Source: Hydrogenophaga aromaticivorans
GTDB taxonomy: Bacteria > Pseudomonadota > Gammaproteobacteria > Burkholderiales > Burkholderiaceae_C
Assembly (NCBI RefSeq): GCF_013387465.1
Contig: NZ_VYGV01000027.1
Span: 101,865-165,864, forward strand
Length of the DNA: 64,000 bases
Direction of reading: 5' to 3'
Within the stretch, counting starts at the first letter, position 1. The number at the start of each line of letters is the position of its first letter. Positions 1-8,831 of the stretch are shown in pieces. The position numbers and the translations under genes were made by a program. The notes under the pieces were generated by a model. That model searched no databases. It was not told the origin of the DNA and worked only from the letters and a program-made list of their open reading frames with translations.

Positions 1-41
1 ACCTGACCCTGTTCGCGATCCGCGATTTCCTCAAGCGCTGA
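1..41 (+). CDS. 3' end of an upstream gene (partial)
   Basis: An open frame enters from the left edge and ends in TGA at 39-41. The visible residues read LTLFAIRDFLKR. This is too short to assign a family. It is called a gene end because the frame is open and is followed by a plausible promoter and a new gene. It could be chance. Confidence 0.35.
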   Translation, partial: LTLFAIRDFLKR

Positions 42-119
42 AACCAGGCGGGTGCGGGGGCGCACAAGCCTCGCCTCCCGCCATCGCGGCCCTCGATCCG
101 TCCACGGAATCCGTGATAT

Positions 120-148
120 TTGTCAAGTACGGAAAGGTCTGCAATACT
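120..148 (+). promoter_or_regulatory. Candidate sigma-70 promoter for the propeller kinase
   Basis: TTGTCA at 120-125 matches the -35 consensus at 5 of 6 positions. It is separated by 17 nt from AATACT at 143-148 (4 of 6 to -10). Transcription would start near 155. That is downstream of the ATG at 113 but upstream of the ATG at 206, so it supports 206 as the real start. Confidence 0.45.
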
Positions 149-205
149 GAAGAATGTGTAGCGAGAAGTAAACAAGAGCCTGCACCCGAACCACATCGGA
201 AAGAG

Positions 206-3200
206 ATGAACGCTCGCACATCCGCAGGAACGCTGGTCGTTCCTCTTCTGATGGTGCTGGCTCTTCTGGGCCCTGTGCCCACACCCGCCCATGGCGGCAG
301 TGCCCCGGATGCCGTGCGACTGTCCGTGGCGCCAGGCAAGGACACACAGTTCACGGCCCTCACTGGAGAAGCGGGATTGCCCTCGGGAAATGTGTACGGC
401 ATTGCCCAAGACACCCAGGGCTTCCTGTGGTTCGCCACTGGTGACGGTCTGAGCCGCTACGACGGCTACACCTTTCGAAACTTCCGGTTCGATCGCAACA
501 ACCCCAACAGCCTGGGCCACAACACCGTGGTCGCCATCCGGCCGGGACGTGGTGGCGTGTTGTGGCTGGGAACCACCGGCGGAGGGGTGGACCGGTTTGA
601 CCCGGCGACGGAAACCTTCACGCACTACCGCCACGACCCGGGGAATCCCAGCAGTCTGAGCAGCAACAGCATTTCAGAAGGGAGCGTGTACGAGGATCCA
701 GAGGGCGTGCTGTGGGTGGGCACCACCGACAGCGGTCTGAACCGGCTTGATCTCGCGACAGGCGCTGTGACCTACTTCCGGCACATCCCCCGGGACGCCG
801 ACAGCCTGAGCAGCAACAACATCGAAAGCCTGTATCAGGATTCGGAACGGATGCTCTGGATCGGAACGGCGGACGCGGGACTCAACCGGCTGGACCCGGT
901 CACGGGCCGGATCACCCGGTACCCATCGCGCCCCAACGATCCGCACACGCTACCGAGCCCCCGTGTGCATGGCATGCACGAAGACCGTGCGGGGAGGTTT
1001 TGGGTTCTGACCGATGGCGGCCTGATGTCACTGGATCGCCGCACCGGCCAATTCACACGTTTGGCCATCACGACCGGCTTGCGGGACGCTGCCAGTCTCA
1101 GTGCGACCAAGGATGTCCATGAGGATGCCCATGCCGTGCTTTGGGTTGGCACCGAAGGCGCGGGGGTCCTGAAATTCGACCCGGCTCAGCGCCACCTTGT
1201 TCAATACAGGAACGAGCCTGCCGACCCCCACAGCCTGCGCAACAACTTCATCAGCTCGTTCTGGGAAGACCCTTCCGGGACGCTGTGGGTGGGCACCCTG
1301 GGTGGCGGGGCGAACAAGCTCTACACGCGACCTCCCAAATTTGCCCGCCACCGGCACGGGCAGGACGCCAACAGCGTGGCCGACAACTTCATCCTGTCCG
1401 TCTTCGAGGACCGCAACGGCATCGTGTGGATCGGCAACGACCGGACCCTCAACCGGTGGGATCGCTCGTCCAACACCTGGCGGACCTTTCGCAACGACCC
1501 CAATGATCCGACCAGCATCTCCAATGGTTCGGTGACGGCCACGCAGGAAGACCCGGATGGCACACTCTGGTTCGGCACCTACAACGGTGGGCTGAACGGC
1601 TTCGACCCCAGGACCAACCGCTTCAAGGCCTACAGGACGAATCCCAATGACCCCCAGGCGCTCAGCGATGACATCATCCGCGCGCTCTACCGCGACTCCA
1701 ATGGCGTCCTTTGGGCGGGAGGCTGGAACAACGGGCTGAACCGCTTTGATCGTGCCAAGGAAACGTTCCGGCAGTTCCGGCACGATCCGGGCAACCCGGC
1801 CAGTCTGGGAGGCGGTTCGGTGACCGACATCTACGAAGACCGGGCACACACTTTGTGGGTGGCCACGGAAGGAGGCGGCCTCAACCGGTTCGACCCGGCG
1901 ACAGAAGCCTTCAAGCGGTACCGGAGCGATCCGAAGGATCTGTCCAGCCTGCCCGACGACGCTGTGCGGGTCCTGCTCGAAGACCGGTCCGGTCAGTTCT
2001 GGGTGGGCACCGCCGGCGGCCTGTGCGCCTTCGACCGGATCAACGGCATCTGCACGGCGGTCTACACGCAGAAGGAGGGGCTTCCGAACAACACCATCGA
2101 AGGCATCCTGGAAGACGAGCGGGGCAACCTCTGGATCAGCACCAACAACGGCCTGTCCCGCTTCAACCCCGGGACGAAGACCTTCCGGAACTACGACGTG
2201 CTGGACGGTCTTCAAAGCAACGAGTTCAACGTTTTCACCGCCTTCCACAAGAGCGCGCGGACCGGCGAGATGTATTTCGGCGGCATCAACGGCTTCAATG
2301 TCTTCGACCCCGCCCGCATCGACGACAACCCGTTTGTACCGCCGGTCGTGCTCACCGATTTCCGGCTGTTTGGCAAGTCTGTGCCGGTCGGCGGCCAAGA
2401 CCCGGTGCTGGCAAAGAACATCAACAGAACGGATGAGCTGACATTTCCCCACTTTCAAAACAGCCTCTCGTTCGAGTTTTCAGCCTTGAGCTATGTCGCG
2501 CCGACCAAGAACCGGTACCGCTACAGACTGGAAGGTTTTGACAAGGACTGGCGCGAGGTGGGCAGCAACGAACGGTTGGCGGTCTATACCAGCCTGCCTG
2601 CGGGGCAATACCTGTTCCGGGTGCAGGGTTCGAACGAAGATGGGGTCTGGAACGGTCAAGGGACAAGCCTCAAAGTCACCATCACGCCACCGTGGTGGGC
2701 AACGTGGTGGTTCCTCTGCCTCCTGTTGGCGCTCCTGCTGGGCCTGGCGTTCGGTGGTGATCGCCTGCGGGTCATGCGTCTGAAGCGATACAGCCAAAAA
2801 CTGGAGCGCGACGTGACCGAGCGCACGGCCGAACTGGCCGCGAAGAACAAGGAGCTGGAGGCCTTTTCCTACTCTGTCTCGCACGATCTGCGCGCGCCGC
2901 TGCGCCACATCGACGGCTATCTGACGCTGCTCAAGGAGAGCGCTGCGCCGATGCTCGATCAAGACAACCTGCGGCACATCGAAACGATTGCCAGAGCGAC
3001 CCGCCGCATGGGCATGCTGATCGACGACCTGCTGTCCTTCTCGCGGATGGGGCGCCAGGAAATGAGCAAGACCGCCGTGGACCTGGGTGACCTGGTGGCT
3101 GAAGTCGTTCAGGAGATGGCGCCGGAGACCGAGGGCAGGGACATCGACTGGCACATCGCCGAACTGCCTGTGGTCACCGGTGATCGGGCCATGTTGCGCG

Positions 3201-3526
3201 TGGTGCTGGTCAATCTGATCTCGAACGCCCTGAAATTCACCCAGAAGCGCGAGCGAGCGGAGATCACCATCGGCTGCCTGCCTGACCAGGCCACCGAAAC
3301 CGTGGTCTTCGTGCGGGACAACGGCGCCGGTTTCGACATGCGGTACCACGACAAGCTCTTCGGCGTCTTTCAGCGCCTGCACCGAATGGAAGAGTTTCAG
3401 GGCACCGGTATCGGTCTGGCCAACGTTTTCAGGATCGTCGCCCGGCATGGCGGCCGGGCGTGGGCAGAAGGAGCGGTTGACTTTGGTGCGACGTTCTATT
3501 TCTCGCTACCGAAGGGACATGCCTGA
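206..3526 (+). CDS. Two-component regulator-propeller sensor histidine kinase
   Basis: A 1106-residue membrane sensor kinase. Residues 1-25 form a signal peptide. Residues about 45-690 are degenerate repeats of about 50 residues carrying LWVGT-GGLNRFDP and YEDR/YEDP signatures, as in Reg_prop blades that build two seven-bladed propellers. A Y_Y_Y-type beta-sandwich follows (YRYRLEGFDKDW). One transmembrane helix lies at about 829-850, then a short coiled coil and a HisKA domain with the phospho-acceptor in SVSHDLRAPLRHI (about H893). The HATPase domain shows the N box (LISNALKFTQ), DNGAGFD and GTGIGL. There is no receiver domain and no adjacent response regulator, so it is an orphan kinase here. 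The start at 206 is preferred over 113 because GGAAAGAG precedes it and a signal peptide begins there. The ligand is unknown; many relatives sense polysaccharide breakdown products. Confidence 0.88.
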   Translation: MNARTSAGTLVVPLLMVLALLGPVPTPAHGGSAPDAVRLSVAPGKDTQFTALTGEAGLPSGNVYGIAQDTQGFLWFATGDGLSRYDGYTFRNFRFDRNNPNSLGHNTVVAIRPGRGGVLWLGTTGGGVDRFDPATETFTHYRHDPGNPSSLSSNSISEGSVYEDPEGVLWVGTTDSGLNRLDLATGAVTYFRHIPRDADSLSSNNIESLYQDSERMLWIGTADAGLNRLDPVTGRITRYPSRPNDPHTLPSPRVHGMHEDRAGRFWVLTDGGLMSLDRRTGQFTRLAITTGLRDAASLSATKDVHEDAHAVLWVGTEGAGVLKFDPAQRHLVQYRNEPADPHSLRNNFISSFWEDPSGTLWVGTLGGGANKLYTRPPKFARHRHGQDANSVADNFILSVFEDRNGIVWIGNDRTLNRWDRSSNTWRTFRNDPNDPTSISNGSVTATQEDPDGTLWFGTYNGGLNGFDPRTNRFKAYRTNPNDPQALSDDIIRALYRDSNGVLWAGGWNNGLNRFDRAKETFRQFRHDPGNPASLGGGSVTDIYEDRAHTLWVATEGGGLNRFDPATEAFKRYRSDPKDLSSLPDDAVRVLLEDRSGQFWVGTAGGLCAFDRINGICTAVYTQKEGLPNNTIEGILEDERGNLWISTNNGLSRFNPGTKTFRNYDVLDGLQSNEFNVFTAFHKSARTGEMYFGGINGFNVFDPARIDDNPFVPPVVLTDFRLFGKSVPVGGQDPVLAKNINRTDELTFPHFQNSLSFEFSALSYVAPTKNRYRYRLEGFDKDWREVGSNERLAVYTSLPAGQYLFRVQGSNEDGVWNGQGTSLKVTITPPWWATWWFLCLLLALLLGLAFGGDRLRVMRLKRYSQKLERDVTERTAELAAKNKELEAFSYSVSHDLRAPLRHIDGYLTLLKESAAPMLDQDNLRHIETIARATRRMGMLIDDLLSFSRMGRQEMSKTAVDLGDLVAEVVQEMAPETEGRDIDWHIAELPVVTGDRAMLRVVLVNLISNALKFTQKRERAEITIGCLPDQATETVVFVRDNGAGFDMRYHDKLFGVFQRLHRMEEFQGTGIGLANVFRIVARHGGRAWAEGAVDFGATFYFSLPKGHA

Positions 3527-3545
3527 GGATGGTCCGGAATCGGGT

Positions 3546-3914
3546 TCAACGCGCTCCCGCCGAAGCGAACGAGGCCGACGCGCGGACCCACCTGCCCAGC
3601 CGTGCGCCCCTGCGCCACAGCACAACCCAGGCGGACGGGCGCGACGCGGGTTGGACCAACGGCACCAACTGGTACTCGCTGTAGGAGTCGGGTGACCCCA
3701 CCGGCGATCTGGGCTCGGCGTCGGCGCCGATCACCACCCAGTCCTGCAGCAGGTCGATGCTGGCGCCGGGACCGAGAAACAAATCTTGCGCCACGTTCGG
3801 CTGGGTCAGCCAGAGGCGGCCGCTGACCACCCGCAGACGCACGCCGGTGCTGGCGTGGATGAGGCGGGTCTGGCGTGGCAACAAGCGGGTGGGCTGGGCG
3901 GTGGTGGGGTGCAT
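3546..3914 (-). CDS. DUF2917 family protein
   Basis: A 122-residue protein resembling DUF2917, small cupin-like proteins of unknown function common in Burkholderiales. The core reads RLIHASTGVRLRVVSGRLW and then LTQPNVAQDLFLGPGASI, a typical short beta-sandwich pattern. The start is well supported: AGGAGG lies just upstream of the ATG. The gene is divergent from the MocR regulator at 4110; DUF2917 genes are often found next to MocR-type regulators, so it may be a regulatory target. Its 3' end faces the kinase gene 19 nt away. The upstream ATG at 4043 would add 43 residues that do not look like the family. Confidence 0.7.
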   Translation of the reverse strand: MHPTTAQPTRLLPRQTRLIHASTGVRLRVVSGRLWLTQPNVAQDLFLGPGASIDLLQDWVVIGADAEPRSPVGSPDSYSEYQLVPLVQPASRPSAWVVLWRRGARLGRWVRASASFASAGAR

Positions 3915-4109
3915 GGCGGGCCTCCTGTGGATGAGGCTCCACTGTCCGTGTTTGATCCCTGGCGCAACAGACACACAGATTGCCCAGCTCGTGTGCACCA
4001 GACGCGCTTTTCGCGCCATCTGTGTGGTCTCTTTGGGGTCCATCTGTACCGGTCATCCACGTGCGTGGGCGCCTTGTGTGTGCTGGCACTCGGTTAGCAT
4101 GGAAACGCC

Positions 4110-5630
4110 ATGCCCGCGCCCCCTTCCCCGCTCGCGCTGTGTCCGGCCCCGTCGGCCGAACCGGTCCCCGCCCTGCCGCTGTACCAGCAGATCGCGCAGA
4201 CACTCGCGCAGCTGATCCACAGCGGTGCGTTCAAGGTCGGTCAGCGCCTGCCGTCTGTGCGAGCCACGGCGCTGGCGCAGGGTGTGTCCATCTCCACCGC
4301 GATGCAGGCCTACCGCCAGCTCGAAGAGCAGGGCCTGGTGCAGGCGCGCCCCAAGGCGGGCTACTTCGTGCGCCGCGCCCAGCGCATCGCCCAGCCCGGC
4401 CTGAGCGCGCCGCCCCAGCGCAGCTTTCTGCTGGAGCGGCAAAGCCGCTCCGAGGCCTTCGCCATGCTGCACCAGCCCGGCGACCGGGCGACGTTTGGTG
4501 GCTTCACCCCACAAAGCAGCGAACTGTTCGACGAGGACCGTCTGCGGGTGGCCATCGGCCGCGCCTCGCGGGTGCACCGGCACAGCCTGACCGAATACAA
4601 CAAGGCCGATGCCGGACGGCCCGCGCTGCGTCGGGCGGTCGCCCAGCGCGCCCTGCAGCTGGGCTGCGCGCTGGACGCCAGCGACATCGTGATCACCGCC
4701 AGCTGCACGCAGGCGGTCAGCCTGTGCCTGCGCGCGGTCACACAGCCGGGGGACGTGGTGGCGCTCGAATCGCCCACTTTTTTTGGCTACCTCGACCTGA
4801 TCGAATCCCTGGGCCTGCGGGTGCTGGAGATCCCCACGCACCCGGCCACCGGGCTCTCGCTGCCCGCGCTGGAACTGGCGCTGGACACGCAACCCGTCAA
4901 GGCCGTGCTCGCGGCCCCCACGCTGTCCAACCCGCTGGGATCGGTCATGCCACTGGCGGCCAAACAGCGGCTGGTGCGCCTGCTGGCCCAGCGGCGGGTG
5001 CCCTTGATCGAAGACGTGGTGTTCAACGACCTGTTGTCCGGGGACGAGCGGCGCAAGGCCGCCAAGTCCTGGGACACCGAAGGCAACGTCATGGTCTGCG
5101 GATCGTTTGCCAAGACGCTGACGCCGGGGATCCGCTTGGGCTGGGTCGAGGCCGGTCGCTGGCGCGATGCCGTCGCCACCCACAAGCGCCTGCAGGGCGC
5201 CGCCACCAACGTGGTGCTGGAAGAGGCGCTGGCCGATCTGCTGACCCAGGGCAGCTACGAAGCCCACTTGCGCCGCCTCACGGCGTCCATGCGGCAACGC
5301 CGCCACGAGGCGCGGCACCTGATCGCCCACCACTTCCCCCCGGGAACGCGGGTGAGCAATCCGCCGTCGGGCGACACGCTCTGGCTGGAGCTGCATCCGG
5401 CGATCGCCAGCATGGACCTCTTCAAACGCTGTGCCAGCGAGGGCATCACCTTCGGCCCGGGCGAGCTGTTCACCGCCACCGACCGCTACCGCCACTGCCT
5501 GCGGCTGAACTTCTCGGGCCCCTGGAACGCCGTCACCATGCAGGCGCTGGCGCGCATCGGCGAGATCGCGCGCCAGATGCTGGAGCGCCCTGCCGCCAGC
5601 CCGACGCCCCCGGTGTTGCGGCGCGCTTAG
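4110..5630 (+). CDS. MocR-type GntR regulator with aminotransferase domain
   Basis: A 506-residue MocR/PdxR-type transcription factor. The N-terminal winged helix (about residues 20-90) shows the GntR pattern LYQQIAQTLAQLIHSGAFK, LPSVRATA and STAMQAYRQLEEQGLV. A fold-type I aminotransferase-like domain fills the rest, with SFAKTLTPGIRLGW containing the lysine that should bind pyridoxal phosphate. The closest well-known relative by layout is YdcR. Such proteins use PLP or an amino-donor adduct as effector and usually control a neighbouring or divergent gene. Here the divergent DUF2917 gene is the obvious candidate. GGAAA precedes the start. The true effector cannot be read from sequence. Confidence 0.88.
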   Translation: MPAPPSPLALCPAPSAEPVPALPLYQQIAQTLAQLIHSGAFKVGQRLPSVRATALAQGVSISTAMQAYRQLEEQGLVQARPKAGYFVRRAQRIAQPGLSAPPQRSFLLERQSRSEAFAMLHQPGDRATFGGFTPQSSELFDEDRLRVAIGRASRVHRHSLTEYNKADAGRPALRRAVAQRALQLGCALDASDIVITASCTQAVSLCLRAVTQPGDVVALESPTFFGYLDLIESLGLRVLEIPTHPATGLSLPALELALDTQPVKAVLAAPTLSNPLGSVMPLAAKQRLVRLLAQRRVPLIEDVVFNDLLSGDERRKAAKSWDTEGNVMVCGSFAKTLTPGIRLGWVEAGRWRDAVATHKRLQGAATNVVLEEALADLLTQGSYEAHLRRLTASMRQRRHEARHLIAHHFPPGTRVSNPPSGDTLWLELHPAIASMDLFKRCASEGITFGPGELFTATDRYRHCLRLNFSGPWNAVTMQALARIGEIARQMLERPAASPTPPVLRRA

Positions 5631-5693
5631 GCGACTGCGCGGCGGGAAAACCAGCACCCGCGTTCCACCGCCCGCAGCCACAATGGCCGCACC

Positions 5694-6980
5694 ATGCTCC
5701 AAGACCAGATCACCCCAACCCTGAGCGCGGCGCGGGCGCGCGAGATCGCCACCGCCTTCGACCTGCGCGCCCTGCCCGCCGACTTCCTGGCCAACCCCTA
5801 CCCGGTCTACACCGCCCTGCGCGAGCGCGAGCCGGTGCGCCAGATGCCCGACGGCTCGGTGTTCCTCACCCGTTACGCCGACCTGGTCGCGGTGTACCGC
5901 GACGCGGCCACCTTCAGTTCCGACAAACACGTGGAGTTCGCGCCCAAATACGGCGCGGATTCGCCGCTGTTCGAGCACCACACCACCAGCCTGGTGTTCA
6001 ACGACCCGCCGCTGCACACCCGCGTGCGCAAACTCATCATGGGCGCCCTCACCCGCCGCGCCATCGCCGACATGGAGCCCGGTCTGATCGCGCTGGTCGA
6101 CAGCCTGCTGGACCAGCTTGAAGCAAAGGGCGGCGGCGACCTGATCGAGGATTTCGCCTCGGCGATACCGGTGGAGATCATCGGCAACCTGCTCGGCGTG
6201 CCGCATCAAGACCGCGGGCCGCTGCGCGCCTGGTCGCTCGCCATCCTGGGCGCGCTCGAACCGGTGGTGACACCGGCCCAGCACGCGCTGGGCAACCAGA
6301 GCGTGAGCGAGATGCTGGTGTACCTGCGTACGCTGGTGGCGCACCGGCGGCGGCACCCCGGCGACCCCGAGCACGACGTGCTCACGCGACTGATCCAGGG
6401 CGAGGTGGATGGCGAAAAGCTCAGCGAGGTCGAGTTGCTGCAGAACTGCATCTTCCTGCTCAACGCCGGCCACGAGACCACCACCAACCTCATCGGCAAC
6501 GGCCTGATCCTGCTGCAGGAGTTCCCGGCGGCGCGCGCGCAGCTATTGGCCGATCTGCAGGCCACGGCCAGCGATGCCGCCGCGCAGGAACAAGTGCTCA
6601 CGCTGGCGGTGGACGAGTGCCTGCGCTTCGAATCGTCCAACCAGCTCGGCAACCGGCGCGCGCTGAAAGCCACGCAGGTCGGCGGTGTGGACTTGCCGGC
6701 GGGCGCGCTGGTCACGCTGTGCATCGGCGCGGCCAACCGCGATCCGGCGCAGTTCCCCGACCCCGAAACGCTGGACCTGCGGCGCGCCACCAACAAACAC
6801 CTCGCGTTCGGCTTCGGCATCCACCAGTGCGCGGGCCTGAGCCTGGCGCGGCTGGAGGGGCGCATCGCCATCGGCCGCTTCCTGCAGCGCTTCCCGGACT
6901 ACCGGCTGAGCGCAGCACCCACGCGCGGCGGACGGGCGCGTTTCCGCGGTTTCCTGAACGCGCCTTTCAAGCTCGGCTGA
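5694..6980 (+). CDS. Cytochrome P450
   Basis: A 428-residue soluble bacterial P450 (class I type, CYP107/CYP109-like length). The heme-binding loop FGFGIHQCAGLSLARLE carries the Cys ligand. The I helix reads LLNAGHETTTNLIGNG, with the acid-alcohol pair replaced by the common HETT form. The K-helix ExxR motif is in DECLRFE. It needs electrons from a ferredoxin and reductase, and neither is encoded nearby. It lies 63 nt after the MocR gene on the same strand and could be cotranscribed. Substrate unknown. The strong Shine-Dalgarno expected for a highly expressed gene is not visible before the ATG. Confidence 0.92.
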   Translation: MLQDQITPTLSAARAREIATAFDLRALPADFLANPYPVYTALREREPVRQMPDGSVFLTRYADLVAVYRDAATFSSDKHVEFAPKYGADSPLFEHHTTSLVFNDPPLHTRVRKLIMGALTRRAIADMEPGLIALVDSLLDQLEAKGGGDLIEDFASAIPVEIIGNLLGVPHQDRGPLRAWSLAILGALEPVVTPAQHALGNQSVSEMLVYLRTLVAHRRRHPGDPEHDVLTRLIQGEVDGEKLSEVELLQNCIFLLNAGHETTTNLIGNGLILLQEFPAARAQLLADLQATASDAAAQEQVLTLAVDECLRFESSNQLGNRRALKATQVGGVDLPAGALVTLCIGAANRDPAQFPDPETLDLRRATNKHLAFGFGIHQCAGLSLARLEGRIAIGRFLQRFPDYRLSAAPTRGGRARFRGFLNAPFKLG

Positions 6981-7043
6981 TGCTCGGACAACCCACGCTC
7001 GCAGGAGATCCTGCTGACGAAGCGCAGCGGCCGGGCTCTCAAC

Positions 7044-8285
7044 TCAAGGAACAGACGGCACGACCAGCGCCTGGGCCACGGTGAGTTCGCCCAGCCGGCT
7101 CTCGGCCCAGAAGCGGCTGGTGCCGGCCTGGCGCGCGAGCAGCAGGCGCTCGGCCAGCGGTGCCACAGGGGTCAACGCCGGATCGATCAGCAGCACGTAG
7201 CGCTCTTCGTCTTCGTCGAGCCGCCCCAGCCAGTCCAGTGCCACGAGGGCAGCCACCGGTTCTTCGAGCTGCAGGGCTTCCACGCGCAGCGTGTGGGCCA
7301 GCGCGGCCAGGCTCTGGCCTTTCTGCGCCGCGCCCTGCGCCAGGTGCAGCTGCTCCAGCACCTCCAGCGCCAGCTGGAAGCTCCAGCCCGGGCTGTCACC
7401 GCGCCGCGCAATGCCCGCCAGCAGGCTGGGCAGGTAGGCGGACACCACCGCGCCCAGCAGGATGATCACCCAGGCGACGTAGAACCACACCAGCAGGATC
7501 GGCACGGTGGCGAAGGTGCCGTAAACCACCGAATAGGTCGGCACCTGGGCCAGGTACCAGCCCAGCGCTTCCTTCGCCAGCTCCAGACCACTGGCCACGA
7601 ACAGGCCGCCGATGAGCGCATGGCCCCAGCGCACGTGGGTGTTCGGCACATAGCGGTAGAGCGCGCCCATGCCGACCACCACGATCGCAAACTGCACCGT
7701 GTCCAGCAGCAGGCGCACGCCACCCGGCAGCACCGAGACCATGCCGCGCGAAGCGGTCAGGGCGTAGGAGGTGGCGGTGAGGCTGACCGCGAGCAGCAGG
7801 GGCCCCAGCGTGAGCACCGCCCAGTAGACCAGGATGCGCTGCGCCAGCGGGCGCGCCCGGCGCACGCGCCAGATGTCGTTGAGCTTGCGGTCGATGGTGA
7901 GGATCAGCGCCAGCGCGGTCACCAGCAGCACCAGCGCACCGGCCCAGCCCATCTGGCCGGCCTTGGCGGCGAACTGGTTGAGCGAACTCAGCACCTGCCG
8001 GGCGATGTTGTCCGGGATCAGGCTCTTGACCAGCCAGCCCTGCAGCGTGACCTGCAGGCGGGCGAACATCGGGAAGGCGCTGAAGATCGCCAGCGCCACG
8101 GTAAACAGCGGCACCAGCGAGATGGTGGTGGTGAAGGTCAGGCTCGACGCGGTGACGCCCAGGCGGTCTTCGCGGAAGCGCTCGCGCAGCGTGATGGCGG
8201 TGTTGCGCCAGGGGAATTTCAGCGTGTCTTCCCACAGCTCGCGCAGAAAGGTTTCCATCGCCCGCAGGCGCTCATTCAGGGTCAT
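7044..8285 (-). CDS. YihY/UPF0761 family inner-membrane protein
   Basis: A 413-residue polytopic membrane protein of the YihY (formerly RNase BN-like) family. The N-terminal part carries the family signatures ITLRERFREDRLGVTASSL, TTTISLVPLFT and LTIDRKLNDIWRVRR. About six hydrophobic helices run to residue 290, with VPNTHVRWGHALIGG and TFATVPILLVWFYVAW. The C-terminal 120 residues are a soluble winged-helix-like extension. The family was once thought to be RNase BN, which is now excluded; a transport or envelope role is assumed. The start is placed at MTLNERLR, since upstream residues in the same frame are the antisense of the DUF2069 gene. It is divergent from that gene, with a 69-nt shared promoter region. 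Confidence 0.85.
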   Translation of the reverse strand: MTLNERLRAMETFLRELWEDTLKFPWRNTAITLRERFREDRLGVTASSLTFTTTISLVPLFTVALAIFSAFPMFARLQVTLQGWLVKSLIPDNIARQVLSSLNQFAAKAGQMGWAGALVLLVTALALILTIDRKLNDIWRVRRARPLAQRILVYWAVLTLGPLLLAVSLTATSYALTASRGMVSVLPGGVRLLLDTVQFAIVVVGMGALYRYVPNTHVRWGHALIGGLFVASGLELAKEALGWYLAQVPTYSVVYGTFATVPILLVWFYVAWVIILLGAVVSAYLPSLLAGIARRGDSPGWSFQLALEVLEQLHLAQGAAQKGQSLAALAHTLRVEALQLEEPVAALVALDWLGRLDEDEERYVLLIDPALTPVAPLAERLLLARQAGTSRFWAESRLGELTVAQALVVPSVP

Positions 8286-8354
8286 CCCGGTATCATCCCA
8301 GATTGTCCCTGGGGCGCACCTCCGGTGCCGCCGCCCCGCCAACTTTCCCCCTCC

Positions 8355-8831
8355 ATGCCCGCCGCCCTGCACACCCCTTCGTCGCCCACCTCGCCCGCCG
8401 TCTCGTTCACCCGCTGGCTCGCCGTGGGCAGCCTGCTGGGCCTGATCGTGCTGTGCCTGGCCTGGGAACTCTGGCTCGCGCCGCTGCGCCCGGGTGGCTC
8501 CTGGCTGGTGCTCAAGGTGTTGCCACTGACCCTGCCGCTGGCCGGGCTGCTGAAGAACCGCATGTACACCTACCGCTGGCTCAGCCTGCTGGTGTGGGTC
8601 TATTTCACCGAAGGCGCGGTGCGCGCCACCAGCGACAGCGGGCTGTCCGCCGCGCTGGCCGGCATCGAGGTGCTGCTGTGCGTGCTGCTGTTCGTGGCCT
8701 GTGCGCTGCACGTGCGCATCCGCCAGCGCGCCGCCGGCCAGGAAGCCGTGGCCGCCGACAAGGCCCGCCACGCCGCGGCCACCGGCGCCGCGGCCGACCC
8801 TGTCAACACCACCTCCACAACCCGCCCATGA
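8355..8831 (+). CDS. DUF2069 family membrane protein
   Basis: A 158-residue protein with four hydrophobic segments (WLAVGSLLGLIVLCLAWEL, LKVLPLTLPLAGLLK, the YRWLSLLVWVYFTEG stretch, and IEVLLCVLLFVACALHV). RMYTYRWLSLLVWVYFTEG is the DUF2069 hallmark. Function unknown; the family is typical of gamma- and betaproteobacteria. Its TGA overlaps the ATG of the FAD-linked oxidase in ATGA (8828-8831), so the two genes are translationally coupled. It is divergent from the YihY gene. The Ala-rich C-terminal tail is low complexity. Confidence 0.82.
   Translation: MPAALHTPSSPTSPAVSFTRWLAVGSLLGLIVLCLAWELWLAPLRPGGSWLVLKVLPLTLPLAGLLKNRMYTYRWLSLLVWVYFTEGAVRATSDSGLSAALAGIEVLLCVLLFVACALHVRIRQRAAGQEAVAADKARHAAATGAAADPVNTTSTTRP

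Noticed and set aside
113..205. Earlier start for the propeller kinase
   Set aside because: The candidate promoter at 120-148 lies inside it, and the signal peptide with a ribosome site begins at 206.
206..2340. DNA tandem repeats in the kinase gene as a repeat array
   Set aside because: The periodicity of about 150 nt reflects protein propeller blades with much divergence, not a recent DNA repeat.
4053..6473. An 806-codon open frame on the minus strand across the MocR and P450 genes
   Set aside because: It is the mirror of two well-identified plus-strand genes in high-GC DNA and has no recognisable domain.
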